Assembly (NCBI GenBank): GCA_023853785.1
Contig: JAJIRX010000496.1
Location: forward strand, 1 to 64,000
Source: Psilocybe azurescens
Taxonomy: Eukaryota; Basidiomycota; Agaricomycetes; Agaricales; Agrocybaceae
Length of the DNA: 64,000 bases
Direction: 5' to 3'
Below, piece by piece: positions 9,840 through 21,203 of the stretch (position 1 is the first letter of the stretch; each line of letters opens with the position of its first letter). Under the pieces are notes generated by a model that saw nothing but the letters and a program-made list of their open reading frames with translations, did no database searches and was not told where the DNA came from. A program made the translations under genes and the position numbers.

Positions 9840-12480
9840 TGGAGAGTTGGTTAAACTGCTAAGGAAACAGAGGATTGCTTTACCTTTTTATACCTTAGAG
9901 TTCAAATTAAAATGGATAGAGCTTTCAATTATTTGGAATTCTTATTCAGCTCATTGGTGACTGACTGAGCAGAAGACAGAGTACACCAGAGCGGCCGAAT
10001 AGAATATCAGATTCCAGAACAGTTGAACGAAGGCATGGCGCCCTAGAACATAGGAGGAATATGTGCTATATCCCTACTTGTACGTAAGAGAGTCGCTAGA
10101 AAACAATTACAACTGGACCGCGATAATAATATGACAGATACAGCAAACATCGAAGTTTGGTGGGTATGTACCATATGTTGCCATTTATGTTACTCGGGTG
10201 TTTCAACCCTTTGATTGTGCCATGGTTAGACGGGCGTCTATATATAGGATCTTTAAATGTCTTGTTCTACAAGCCCTTACTTCCCGACATTCTAGCGTGT
10301 CATACCTTCGTTTTCTTATGATGCAGGTTGTGGAGCGTACACTAGAACCCCTTTAACCACCGAAAGAGAACTTCCGACATGAGGCATGACCTGCCGGGAT
10401 ACCAAAAACGATTGTTTGTACAAACATAAGTGCGAGCTGGAATTTCGGAAGATTCCTAGATTTTTTGAATGCAGCTGTAAGCAGCTGTAAGAGAATGTGC
10501 CGAACGACACTACACTCTGAAGTTTGAAGTTATAGTCATCTTCAATATGACAATAATGCATATGTATTGTTTACAACTCTCAGGATATATTAGTATACCA
10601 TAACTCCTCAAAGATATGCTGCACCGCTTTTAAGGTCTTTAGCTTTGTGCAACTGTTTTAGACTAATTTAGAGAGTGAAGTGTGGGTGAAGTTTCTGGCC
10701 AACTCTTTTTGATAACAGTTAATATAATCCGAGAGCAAAATAATGGGTAAAAAGGATAAGCGAGTCTTAATGTAGGTATGCAAGCACAACATGGATTTTT
10801 TGACTTGATGAATAGAAGATAAATGTTGTGTGTACCCCAAGAACGCTCAATGACATTTCTCTACTAGCTTCAAATTTCCATCCTCCCGACATTCTAGGGC
10901 GCCATACCTTCGTTGAAAGAGAACTGAGATAAATGTTATTCTGTTGACTCTCTTGCGAACAAATAAGGGTATAGTACATGTCCCTCCTATGTTCTAGGGC
11001 GTCATACCATCAGATTCAAGAGAACAAAACAATCACAACTGGGCCAAGATAATAATATGACAGATACACTGGCAAACATCGAGGTTTGGCGGGTATGTAG
11101 TGTATGTTGCTATTTATGGTACTCATGTTTCAACCCTCCGTGCCAGTTAGATGGGCGTCTATATATAGAATTTTAAATATCTCATTCCACATGCCCTTGC
11201 TTCCTGACTCACATATCTTGTGTAAGGCCTATCGTGACTTTCAGGTGCTACGTACTGATCAAGGTCTACATTATATGCAAGGTTTGTGCATCCGGTGCCA
11301 TATACTAATCAAGGTCTACATTATCTGCGAGGTTTGTGCACTCTGTCATTACTACTGTCACTTCTATTCTAATTCGTTCCAATGTACTAGTTTTTGATGC
11401 GAAGAACGCCATATCTTAAGAGAATGTGCCGAACGACATTACTATACACTCTGAAGTGTGAAGTTATAGTCATCTGCACCACGGTAATAATATATATGTA
11501 TCGTTTGCAACTCTCAGGATATACGAGTATACAATACTACATATTCCTACAACTGTCCATATGTAGAATAACCCTCAAAGATATGCTGCACCATTTTTAA
11601 GGTTTTAGGTTTGCGTAACTATTTTAGATATCCCCGCAATAGTTTAGAGGGCGAAGCCTGGGTGAAGTTTCTGGCCAGCTCTTTTTGATCATTTATATAT
11701 TATCGAGATGTCCCCATTTCGTATGTACATATTTGTTCTGTTCTTCTTATGTACGAACACCAATTGGGATCTTTTCTCTTTTGTCTCTACAGTGCTTTGA
11801 TCGTCTAAATTCTCTGTGTGTTCGTGGACATTCAACAAGCTGCCGTAGCGTGAGCGAGGCGCGGCTTGTAACAGTTAATATAACCCGAAAGCAGAATAAT
11901 GGGTAAACAAGGTGCGTCACTCTTAATATAGGTGAGCACGGCATATATTTTTTGTACAAGGGTTGACTTGATGAATAGAAGATGAGTGTTGCGTGTTGTA
12001 CCCCAACAGCGCTGAATGCCATTACTCTACTAGCTTCAAATTTCCATCCTTCCGATATTCTAGGGCGCCATATTTTCGTTCAACGGGAATCTGATACCCT
12101 CTTCGGCCGCTACATGTCCCTCCTACTTATGTTCTAGGGTGTCATACCTTCGCTCAATTGTTTTTGAATCTGATATTCTCTTCGGCTGCTCTGGTCACAT
12201 ACTCTGTCTTCTGCTCAGTCAGTCAGTAATTCTGAATAAGAATTCCAAGTAAGCGAAATGTGTGTTGTACGCCAAGTTTCAACAGCGCTCAATGCAATTA
12301 CTCTACTAGCCTACATGTTCCTCCTATGTTCTAGGGCGCCATACCTTCGTTCAACTGTTCTGGAATCTGATATTCTTTTCGGCTGCTCTGGTGTATTCTG
12401 TCTTCTGCTCAGTCAGTCACCAATGAGCTGAATAAGAATTCCAAGTAAGTGAAAACGCTATCCGTTTTAATTTGGACTCT
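9840..12480. repeat. array of SSP-promoter-like repeats between divergent copies 1 and 2
   Basis: The 2.7-kb gap holds no convincing gene. It is made of scrambled copies of the sequence that lies upstream of each secreted-protein gene. The core is CATACCTTCGTTCAACTGTT, followed by a GATATTC...TCTTCGGCTGC..CTGTCTTCTGCTC segment. Copies or fragments occur near 9960-10045 (minus), 10885-10920, 10995-11015, 12060-12110, 12135-12260 and 12325-12440. A second family (ACTGATCAAGGTCTACATTAT, GAGAATGTGCCGAACGACA) occurs twice or more near 10490-10520, 11250-11345 and 11420-11445. The pair 3/4 spacer has related units. Confidence 0.65.
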
Positions 12481-12484
12481 AAGG

Positions 12485-12492
12485 TATAAAAA
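12485..12492 (+). promoter_or_regulatory. TATA box of SSP copy 2
   Basis: TATAAAAA lies 87-94 bases before the ATG at 12579, followed by a pyrimidine-rich leader. The same box and spacing occur at 20157-20164 for copy 4 and, on the minus strand, at 18871-18877 for copy 3. Confidence 0.6.
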
Positions 12493-12578
12493 GGTAAAGC
12501 AATCCTCTGTTTCCTTAGCAGTTTAACCAACTCTCCAATTGCTAAGCTCTCTCTCAGCGCTCACCTGAATATTCAAAA

Positions 12579-12984
12579 ATGCAGTTCACTTCCAAGCTTA
12601 CTGGTCTTTTGATCGCCATCGCTGCTTCCGCCATGTCTGCACGGGCATTGGCTGCTGCACCACGTGTGAGATCGTTTTGTTGTCCGACAATCGAGAGTAT
12701 TCACTGTCATTCGTAGGACGCTGAAGCTCAACTGGCTGCATTGTCGGTTGTTTTTTTCGACGAACAATTTTTTGGCCGGTCGCTCTTCTCCCGTTAAGAT
12801 CTCCAAACTGGAACTTCAGTCAACCTCCCCGAAGATTGGACTGACAGGGCGCGAAGCCTCATCATTACCACTGGATATACCTGTGATTTCTTTGTGTGAG
12901 TTATCCATACAAATCCTGAAAGATACGTACTGCGTCCGGCTTTTATTTAGAGCGCCTGATTACAAGGCACTGCGACTCCGTTGA
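12579..12984 (+). pseudogene. small secreted protein, copy 2 (in-frame stop)
   Basis: Exon 1 (12579-12665) gives the family signal peptide, MQFTSKLTGLLIAIAASAMS. The first intron is 12666-12716. Exon 2 starts DAEAQLAALSV but reaches TAA in the segment FFGRSLFSR-stop-DLQTG. It then continues in the family frame (VNLPEDWTDRARSLIITTGY, CDFF). The second intron joins to VAPDYKALRLR and a stop at 12982-12984. Either this is a nonsense allele or two compensating indels around the T6 run have created the stop. Only one of the two family cysteines remains, because the terminal exon differs from copy 3. Confidence 0.65.
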
Positions 12985-13367
12985 TTGGAGTCCAAGGAGT
13001 GCTTCCCTAAACCTCGATGAACAAATTGAATCTTTGCCTGCAGCAAGCTTTAGTAGTTATGTAGTCTACGGTTAAGATGAAAGAGGATCGTGTGGCAGGG
13101 TGAAGGTGTGGCAAGGTGCAGTCAAAGGACTTTAAACAATGGGTTGGTCTGATGGAGTTACAATGAGAAAACATACAAATGATTTACAATATGATTTAAA
13201 TTTCTTTAAGTCTAACAATCTTATATGAAATAAGTACGCCGAGCATAAACATCGCCTAAAAACTATTGAACCATTAACAAATCAGTCTTCAAGCGGTAAA
13301 ACGGTGACCATGATCACGGCGAGACGAGAGATGCCTGGGGGTCCTACATTCTGCACAAACAAATATC

Positions 13368-13748
13368 ATGGCTGAAGGAAGCGCCCACCAAACTCGCGGA
13401 TATATATATCAGCGTCAACCATCACCAACAATAGATTCTCCGTTGTCTTTTTGCATTGGGACACTATACTCCAGGCCAGATGACTATCCTGAAGCGATTG
13501 AGGCATTGGAAGCAGCGAATCGGTTTTGCAAACTCGATCAGTCGGGTGAGGCTTCCAGAGCTAGGAATCAACTTGCGGAGTTCTACTACCTTCGAGGTAA
13601 TCAGACTCACGCGCTCCAGCTATACACTGGGGCATGCAATCGGTCTGAAGACGTGACCACGTGGGGGATATTGGTGATATGTCCTCCTGACGAGGGACCG
13701 GAATTATTTACTTCCAGTACGATCATTTTCCAGAGGCATTGGAAATAA
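13368..13748 (+). pseudogene. TPR-containing fragment, left copy (NLR-type TPR remnant)
   Basis: The 126-residue frame has TPR-like helices: YPEAIEALEAANRF, then EASRARNQLAEFYYLRGN and HALQLYTGAC. The pattern 'gain size A, gain size Q' recalls the TPR tails of fungal NACHT/NLR proteins, but no NTPase domain is nearby. Frame breaks follow CNRSED when compared with the right copy (21204-21673). It looks like an isolated duplicated fragment without start context. Function is unknown. Confidence 0.4.
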
Positions 13749-13879
13749 TCGAAATGGCATGTTTACCTGGCGGTCGTACTTGCATCGCAGACTGAAAACG
13801 CGAGCTGGGGATGTCGATTTCTAATCCCAATCTTTGATTGTGAATATAGCCTACTTCCAGCGAGTCATGATACCGGCTA

Positions 13880-14248
13880 CTAATTTCCGTCGTCTTGGTT
13901 ATTATTAGAAGATGGCTCATCACCATCGTATTCGGACGGCGGGTCTGCCCGGGCGGGTCGTTGTCGTTGTCGTTGTCAATCTCAAGCCCTTGAAGCACGC
14001 CAGGCGGCGGGATGACGGGTCCGATTCCCACCGCGGATCCCATCCTGGTCGACCGCCGCTGGATTGCTGTTGTGGAGTGGGGTCTGTAGGGGTAAAATCG
14101 GTGTTTGGGTTACTGATGATTGTTAGAGGGATGTCGGCGACGCGTTGGGCTAGTGCCAAGGAGGTGTTGGAGGTTAGGAGGATAGGAGAGAGTAGGAGAG
14201 TGAGGGATAATAGAGGGAGGAGGGTGGCGGGGTGATTGCGCTTCGCAT
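13880..14248 (-). pseudogene. Pro/Asp/Asn-rich small secreted protein, left copy
   Basis: ATG 14248 opens a signal peptide whose frame breaks in CCGCCACCC (the right copy has CCGCCCACC). It resumes as ALAQRVADIPLTIIS and QQQSSGGRPGWDPRW. A second missing G after DPRW is needed to reach VIPPPGVLQGLEIDNDNDND, and the end is DGDEPSSNNNQDDGN, with stop at 13880. Compared with the copy at 21670-22058, both breaks are single-base. The family is not recognised. The mature part is short, Pro-rich, then a DN repeat. Confidence 0.5.
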
Positions 14249-15079
14249 TTTGTGGGATGTTTGCAAGAACGTCGAGTGGTGTGTAATCAGCGGGTGGTGT
14301 GTGGGTAGTCGAAGATGCTGACTGGTCGCTGTGAGAGTAGTTGCTCTGCAGAGCTCACCGACAGTCGCAGGAGTGAGCCTCAAATGTGGAGTAGTTGATA
14401 CTTATAGTTACGCGTTATAATGGTGGTCGATCAACGACAAGGCGTAAGTAGTCCAGTCGATGGAATAAGTGGAACATCGACATTTATATGCAATGGTAGC
14501 TGTGCTATTATTATACTGACAATGGCCGCTATTCATCGGAGCCTACTTTAGCCAGAATATCGATTATTCCCTAGTCATATGTGGGTTAGTTTGCGTACCA
14601 CAACTCCATAGTGCTGACGCTTGAGGACTAGAAATATATCAATGCGTACGAGGAGCTGATAAGGAGGTTCACAACTCCAATTCAATGACGAAATTATTAG
14701 AAAACCTTGCTTCAGAAGGGAGGCGTACGTGGATCTATGCTATTTAGTTGAGTGCCAGAAAAAGAGCTCATAGCGACTTGCTTGCTTACTGCGCGGTGAC
14801 TCGGGGGCATCTGCAGTGGTGTCGGAAGGGCGTCCGGCATATCTTCATCCAACGGCTTTCTGTCTTCGCGTTCGATGCATAATGCACGTCGTTCAACAAA
14901 CGTGGAACTGCCTCTGTTTGTGTCAGGACTGGCGCCCATTACCGTAATAAGTAAATCTCACGGAACATACTAGGGCCACTCACGGTGCAGTAAGCGTAAG
15001 TTGATAGATAAAAGCCACACCATAGCTAAACAAAGATCTTCCCACACATGATCGCCCCTACACTTGGACTCGAACCACG

Positions 15080-15598
15080 ATGGAGTCCTATGCTTCAGAA
15101 GCTCTGTAGGTGTGCTTCGGTCCCCATTCCTTCCTGCCGCTGTATACCGTCTAATAACATTCTGGCGCTAGGAGATACCTAGCATCATATCCCAGGAGGA
15201 TCAATAAAGACTAACGCACGCGAATGACCTATCGGTCAATGTAACATTATACAAAGAGCTGCTGGAGAAGTACCCTGAAGACGCGCACCCATATCTCCTA
15301 GTCAGGAAGGCAAACCTGCTGCTGCTTTTCAGGGGCGATGCTATTCCAGTTGCGCTGTACAGGAAAGTGAAGATTTTTAGATTTTCTTGCCTGCTGCCAT
15401 GTATACCTTACCTGTTTATACATATCAGGCACAGGCTATTTTGGCGTGTTTGAATGTTGTCGATGAGGCGCTGGATGTGTTCTTGTAGACGACTGCAAAA
15501 AGAACGGATAGGCAGGCGAATGTGGTTTTGGACAAGTCTGACGAGGGTAAATATCATGATACGACTCATTCATGGTGGCATCACCATGCAGATCACGA
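15080..15598 (+). pseudogene. truncated TPR-Fic gene, left copy
   Basis: This is the 5' part of the gene that is complete at 22830-24850: exon 1 (MESYASEAL), exon 2 (LEKYPEDAHPYLLVRKANLL) and exon 3 (QAILACLNVVDEALDVF). Two nonsense changes are visible against the right copy: CAG to TAG as codon 10 and GAA to TAA in exon 2. Similarity stops inside intron 3 at GCAGATCAC. Copper radical oxidase sequence follows directly, so the inhibitory motif and Fic core are absent. Clearly inactive. Confidence 0.75.
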
Positions 15599-16675
15599 AA
15601 ATGGGGCAGAGGCACATGCAGCTGCGGAACACGTACACGGTGAACAAGGACGGCGCGATCGCGCTGGACGACGCGCAGCTGCTGCCGAACCCGAACCTGT
15701 TCCAGCCGGTGTAGAAGTGAGTTCTGGCCATCTGGGCCGAGCTGCCCGAGCGTGGATTAGATTAGATTACTGTAGATCATATCAGCGGCTGTCCGCGGTT
15801 TGTGTGGTAGGATTCAGAGGAACAACGCACCTTGCCCGCAACGCCATACTGCGTGGCTGCTCGACGAGGATTCAGATCCTTGCCAGGCACAAGCTGCTAG
15901 GATAGCCTGGATTGGCCTACTCCGCCGGGTCCGGCGCTGCTGTTTGTGGTGGTCAATGGCGTGCCAAGCAATGCGACGTGGGTGATTGTGGACAGCGGCA
16001 GGATTGAGGGCAGCCGACAATGGAGGCGAGCGTGCTCCCGCCGAGTGTGAGGCAGGATAGAGTTACGGGCAGTGGCGGCGGGGCAGACGCGGGAGGGAAA
16101 GCGAATGCGAACAGCACGGACGAGAACGACGGGAAGGAGGAGAGCAATTTGCCAGTGATCATTGGGTGCATTGTCGGTAGCGTCGTGGTGGTCGGTGTCC
16201 TTGGCGCGCTGATCGCGTTATGCATGAAGCGCCGCAATCGGAGTGCGGCGAGGATGCCGCCGTTCAAGGAATATGGCGTGGGCACGGACGTGGCAGGCGC
16301 AGGCACAGGGTTGAGCGGCAACCCGGTGGTCAGCGGCTGGTCGACCTTGCATGATGGAGACTCCTCCGTATTCGTCCCCCTTGCAAGGGCGGCAGCGCCA
16401 CTGGTGGGCCAGTACCACGACGATAACAGTGGGACGCGCGCACGGGGAGCATGAGCAGCAATGCACCTTACAAGGACGAGGGCGCCAGTGGGAGGGGCAC
16501 GTCGTCGTTCGGGAGTCGGAGCCAGGTGTTTGGGAACGATGCGTATGACGTATATTCAGGGCAGCCGCCGGTGGGGCATGCGGGGAGTGGGATGGGTGAG
16601 GATGCGACGTCGACGACGCAGCTGAATCAGTATCAGTACCACCACCACCACCACCAGCAGAGAGGGTATCGGTAG
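15590..16675 (+). pseudogene. 3' remnant of a membrane-anchored copper radical oxidase (glyoxal oxidase-like)
   Basis: The first residues, KMGQRHMQLRNTYTVNKDG and DAQLLPNPNLFQP, match the C-terminal (DUF1929) part of galactose/glyoxal-oxidase-like proteins. So do PALLFVVVNGVPSNATWVIV after a broken stretch. After another frame break comes a Gly/Ala/Asn-rich linker, one transmembrane segment (LPVIIGCIVGSVVVVGVLGA, then LIALCMKRR) and a cytosolic tail of about 130 residues, ending in a His/Gln-rich stretch and stop. The Kelch propeller and active-site Tyr-Cys region are missing, since the 5' side is Fic-gene sequence. Frame breaks occur near 15715-15930, 16020 and 16450. Confidence 0.55.
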
Positions 16676-16689
16676 TGGTGATGAGTTGA

Positions 16690-17985
16690 CCAGGGTTTGA
16701 TAGCTGTGCTTTGCTCTCTTTCTTTCTCTTTATCTCTGCTTTTTTATACCAGGTGACATACCCCCTAGCGTGACATGGCATGTGGACTGAAGACTTTCAT
16801 TTCTTTCCTTTCTTTCCCATTTCTAGTTTTTTACATATTAAGTAGTATTACTAACACGGACATACATCTCTACTGACATTTTTTTTTGTTACACACATAC
16901 ATCGGCAAAACGGCGCAGACCATACATTGCAATACAAAGTCCTTGTAAGGTAGCTAAGGCCACTAATGCCCAAAAGGCAATGAATAGTCAAACCTGAAGA
17001 CTACATTTTGGTAAGGCCCAGTCATGATTTACTTTTTATAAAACTTTGGTTACCTTGTAAGGTAGCCTAAAAATTAGTTAACCTTGCATGAATGTCCTGC
17101 TATGCCGGAGTAAAAGATTTAAATTGTAGGTCACTCCATTTGTTTATCTGATAAAAGAGAATGCCTATACACATATTTTACCCTACTATACACTGTAGTA
17201 TTTAATGCATGCTACTTACTGGAACTGAACTGTCACCTTCACGGAGCCCAACCAACGGCATTCTAACTACTACACCAAGTCGTCATTGTCAAATTTACAA
17301 CGTAATTGAATACTGAAGAGCGGACTTCGTCCGCTATTACCAGCCTTGAAGGAATTGTACTCACGGCATAATATTTAGTATTTATTACAAATTGCCAACA
17401 GGAGTCCTGATAATTTTTATCTATATATATGGTGTTTATTTACATCTATGTACTAGATTGCAACTAACGAATTTCATACATGTGAAATACCCTGCCTTCG
17501 GCAGGTAATGTACCGATCTGGAAAGCCCACACTTAGTAAAATTTCCTTGTTCGGCATCCTTGCATGGATATTCAATTGTATGCAAATGTTTCCGAGCCTC
17601 ATAAATACCTAGGTAATTCTTTAATAAATATGACTGAAGGCCAAAACTTTGCAAGGCATTAAATTGATGCCAAAAATGTTTGTTTCATTACAAGATCATT
17701 AGAAAATTATACAAAAATTACCGTCAACTATCATGGGCCAGTAATGGTTAGGACACTATCAAAAGTTAACCAATGTTTACTAAGACATTTAAAGATGATC
17801 GAAAGTTTGGTTAAGCATTCAAAGATTTCGCAAGGATTCCGGAAACTATATATGGCAATATATTAATTGCAAAAGACTTCCTGATTATCTAAGATCCACA
17901 ATGCAAAGTATTGTTTTGTCGCTTTTGCCGATGTACATAATCTATCAACGCTATCCCTTTACACTTTTCAAAAAGAGTTCTGATG
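16690..17985. other. AT-rich gene-less stretch
   Basis: No gene is seen. The sequence is AT-rich and appears degenerate, with small repeats such as CCTTGTAAGGTAGC at 16940 and 17053 and ATGGTTAGGACACT-like words near 17740. It is probably old repeat debris. Confidence 0.5.
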
Positions 17986-18361
17986 TGTACTGAAATTTGG
18001 ATTGAACACTTCGATCGCTGCGAACACGGTCTAGGTAAATTACCATTCATAGTCGAAAGGGGTTTTCTGACTATCCACAATTCAATAAACGATGTTGTCA
18101 AAAGCGTCTGTCCTGAACTGCCGAAGTATCCAGGGACAGACCCACTGACAGTGGGGCTTGTGCATGGATTCAAAGAAATTTAAATAATATTATAAATCAT
18201 TTGCATATATTCTCATCATAACTGCCACAGACTAACTGGTTGTTTTAAAGTCTTGACGACTGCCCTTACTCCACCTTCACCCTAGCACTGGATCTTCTTT
18301 CACATTAGCCGTGGTAGCAGGTAAAAGATTCAACTTCTCTATCGACGTGTGGGGAAGGATG

Positions 18362-18783
18362 TCATGTGCTCCTGCCAAGTAAGTCGCAGCCATGGGAATC
18401 AGGTGCTCTAAATAAAATAAAAGTCGGATTCAGTACTTATTTTTAGGAGTCGTATGGATAGCTTACACAAAGAAGCCACAAGTATATCCATCGCTAACAA
18501 TGAGGCTACGCGCCCTGCGAAGCCAATCATTGGGGAGATTGAATGAAACTCCTTCTTGGACACCTGTAGGGGTGATGAATGTCCCGGAAAAACCTTGTTG
18601 GTCGAATAAAGTAACCGATAATGCCGCTAGTTGAGCTTCAGCGTCCTACAAATGACAGTGAGTACTCTCGATTGTCGGACAACAAAACGATCTCACACGT
18701 GGTGCAGCAGCCAATGCCTGTACAGACATGGCGGAAGCGGCGATGATTATCAAAAGACCAGTAAGCTTGGAAGTGAACTGCAT
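18362..18783 (-). CDS. small secreted protein, copy 3 (intact)
   Basis: Three exons (18783-18697, 18645-18467, 18407-18362) with 51- and 59-nt GT-AG introns give an uninterrupted 103-residue protein. Residues 1 to about 25 are a signal peptide (MQFTSKLTGLLIIIAASAMS...). The mature part reads VTLFDQQGFSGTFITPTGV, FNLPNDWLRRARSLIVSDGY, CGFFVAPDSHGCDLLG. Cys85 and Cys96 could form a disulphide. The pattern 'F.G....NLP...RS..V..GY.C.FF...C' recalls beta/gamma-crystallin-like Greek-key secreted proteins common in agaricomycetes (inference). It is the only one of four local copies with a clean frame. A TATA box lies at 18871-18877. Likely a secreted effector or structural protein; the role is unknown. 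Confidence 0.75.
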
Positions 18784-20250
18784 GTCTGAATCTTCAAGTG
18801 AGCGTTGATAGAGAGCTTATGAATTGGAGAGTTGGTTAAACTGCTAAGGAATCAGAGGATTGGTTTACGCTTTTATACGTTAGAGTCCAAATTAAAATGG
18901 ATAGAGTTTTCACTTACTTGGAATTCTTATTCAGAGTTGCTTACTAACGGAGCAGAAGACAGAGTACACCAGAGCAGCCGAAAAGAATATCATATTCCAG
19001 AACAGTTGAACGAAGGTATGGCGCCCCTAGAATATCGGAAGGATGGAAATTTGAAGCTAGTAGTAGAGTAATGGCATTGAGCGCTGTTGGAGTACAACGT
19101 ATAATATAATTCTTCAATTCTTCAAGTCAAACCTCTGTACAAGCGGGGTCCAGGGGCACATGCTCGGCAAACTGTTGCGTCAGCCATGAAGCAAAGGAGG
19201 GTGAGCGAACCAAATCTCCCTGAGGCGTAGCAGCAGGTCATATTGAAGCTTGTATCTAAAAATACATATCGTGCTTACCTACATCAAGAGTCGCGTACCC
19301 CTTTAACCATTATTATGCTCTCAGATTATATTAACTGTTATCAAAAATAGTTGGCTGGAAACTTCACCCAGGCTTCACCCTCTAGATTAGTGCGGGAATA
19401 TGTAAAATAGTTGCGACAAATGGTGTTCTTTGCATCAAAAACTAGTGCATTGGAACAAACATAGAACAGAAGTGACAGTAGTAATGACAGAGTGCACAAA
19501 CCTGGCAGATAATGTAGACCTTGATCAGTATGTAGCACCTAATAGTCATGATAGGTCTTACACGAGACGCGTAAGTCAGGAAGCAAGGGCTTTTGGAACG
19601 AGATGTTTTAAATATTCTATATATTTAGACGCCCGTCTAACCGTGGCACAGTCGGAGGATTGCAACACGCGAGTACCATAAATGGCAACATACACTACAC
19701 ACCCACTGAACCGAACTTCGATTTTTGCTGTATATATCGTATTATTATCTCGGCCCAGTTGTAATTGTTATTCTGGCAACTCTATTCCGTATAAGTAGGG
19801 ATATAGCACATGTCCTTTCTATGTTCTAGGGTGCCATACCTTCGTTCAACTGTTCTTGAATCTGATATTCTCTTCGGCTGCTTCTGCTGAGTTAGTCAGC
19901 AACTCTGAATAAGAATTCCAAGTAAGTGGAATGCGCGTTGTACTCCAACAGCGCTCAATGCCACTACTCTACTACTAGCTTCAAATTTCCATCCTTCCGA
20001 TATTCTAGGGCGCCATACCTTCGTTCAACTGTTCTGGAATATGATATTCTTTTCGGCTGCTCTGGTGTACTCTGTCTTCTGCTCCGTTAGTAAGCAACTC
20101 TGAATAAGAATTCCAAGTAAGTGAAAACTCTATCCATTTTAATTTGGACTCTAACGTATAAAAACGTAAACCAATCCTCTGATTCCTTAGCAGTTTAACC
20201 AACTCTCCAATTCATAAGCTCTCTATCAACGCTCACTTGAAGATTCAGAC

Positions 20251-20633
20251 ATGCAGTTCACTTCCAAGCTTACTGGTCTTTTGATAATCATCGCCGCTTC
20301 CGCCATGTCTGTACAGGCATTGGCTGCTGCACCACGTGTAAGATCGTTTTGTTGTCCGACAATCCTGAGTACTCACTGTCATTCGTAGGACGCTGAAGCT
20401 CAACTAGCGGCATTTTCGGTTACTTTATTCGATCAACAAGGTTTTCCGGGACATTCATCACCCCTACAGGTGTCCACGAAGGAGTTTCATTCAACCGAGT
20501 CCCCAGTGATTGGATTGACAGGGCGCGAAGCCTCATTATTAGCACTGGATATGCTTGTACCTTCTTCGTGTAAGTTATCCATATGACTCCTGAAAGATAC
20601 CTACTGAGTCCGGCTTTTATGTTGAGAACCTGA
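20251..20633 (+). pseudogene. small secreted protein, copy 4 (one-base frameshift)
   Basis: Exon 1 (20251-20337) is identical in protein to copy 3. Exon 2 (20389-20569) lacks one T in CAAGGTTTTCC (copy 3 has TTTTT). The frame therefore leaves the family sequence after DQQG. One base restores FITPTGVHEGVSFN and DWIDRARSLIISTGYACTFF. With that, the second intron would end the protein almost at once (VT-stop at 20631-20633), so the C-terminal cysteine is lost. It may be real if the T-run is an assembly error. The gene is symmetric to copy 3 in the palindrome. Confidence 0.6.
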
Positions 20634-21203
20634 TTCCAAGGGCCGTCCGACTTTCTTGAATGGAGCCCATCCCATCCTTCCTGCATACATCGATAGACAA
20701 ATTGAATCTTTTACCTGCACCAAGATTCAGTAGTTATGTAGTCTACAGTTAAGATGAAAAAAGATACAGTGGCAGGGTGAAGGTGGAGTAAGGGCAGTTG
20801 TCAGGACTTTAAAACAACAAGTTAGTCGGTGGGAGTTATGATGAGAAAACATACAAATAATTATTTAAATTTCTTTGAATCAATGGACAAGCGCCAGTGT
20901 CAGTCGGTCTGTTCTTGGATAATGAGTTATGAAGATTAACCGACAGTTCAGAACAGATACTTTTTGACAACTTCGTTTGTTGAATTATGGATAGCCAGCA
21001 AACCCCTTGCGACAATGAATGGTAATTTACCTAGACCGTGTTCGAAGTTTTCGAAGTGTTCAATCCGAATTACAAAACACTTCGTAGACTACGGTTAAGA
21101 TGAAAGAGGATCCTGTGACAGGGTGAAGGTGGAATAAGGGCAGCCATCAAGACTTTAAAACAACGAGATGGTCTGATGAAGTTACGGTGAGAAAACAAAT
21201 ATC

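Larger units (their letters stand above)
12310..15598 (+). repeat. duplicated block, left copy (pairs with about 19985-23350)
   Basis: Order and orientation match the right block: SSP gene (+), TPR fragment (+), Pro/Asp/Asn-rich secreted gene (-), Fic gene 5' part (+). Nucleotide identity is high but broken by indels. The copies end together at the shared GCAGATCAC (15589-15597 and 23341-23349). The right block has about 200 extra bases between the SSP gene and TPR fragment. Confidence 0.8.
17990..21085. repeat. imperfect 3.1-kb palindrome carrying SSP copies 3 and 4
   Basis: The arms (about 17990-19075 and 19965-21085) are inverted around 19517. Gene starts 18783 and 20251 are exactly symmetric. 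The first exons and the roughly 240-bp upstream region are nearly identical: 65 consecutive codons in 18832-19026 match 20008-20202 on the other strand. Second exons differ much more. The outer arms (17990-18180 against 20885-21085) are again recognisably related. The 0.9-kb spacer holds more promoter-like units (near 19825-19870) and no gene. Confidence 0.8.

Noticed and set aside
15061..15080. perfect B-box-like GGTTCGAGTCC on the minus strand just before the Fic starts (also 22811-22830)
   Set aside because: The T-arm is partly paired, but no A box, D-arm or anticodon arm fits within tRNA length. It is probably chance in the 5' leader.
16218..16781. 187-aa minus-strand ORF rich in Ser/His/Pro
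   Set aside because: It is antisense to the transmembrane and tail region of the copper radical oxidase remnant. There is no signal or domain.
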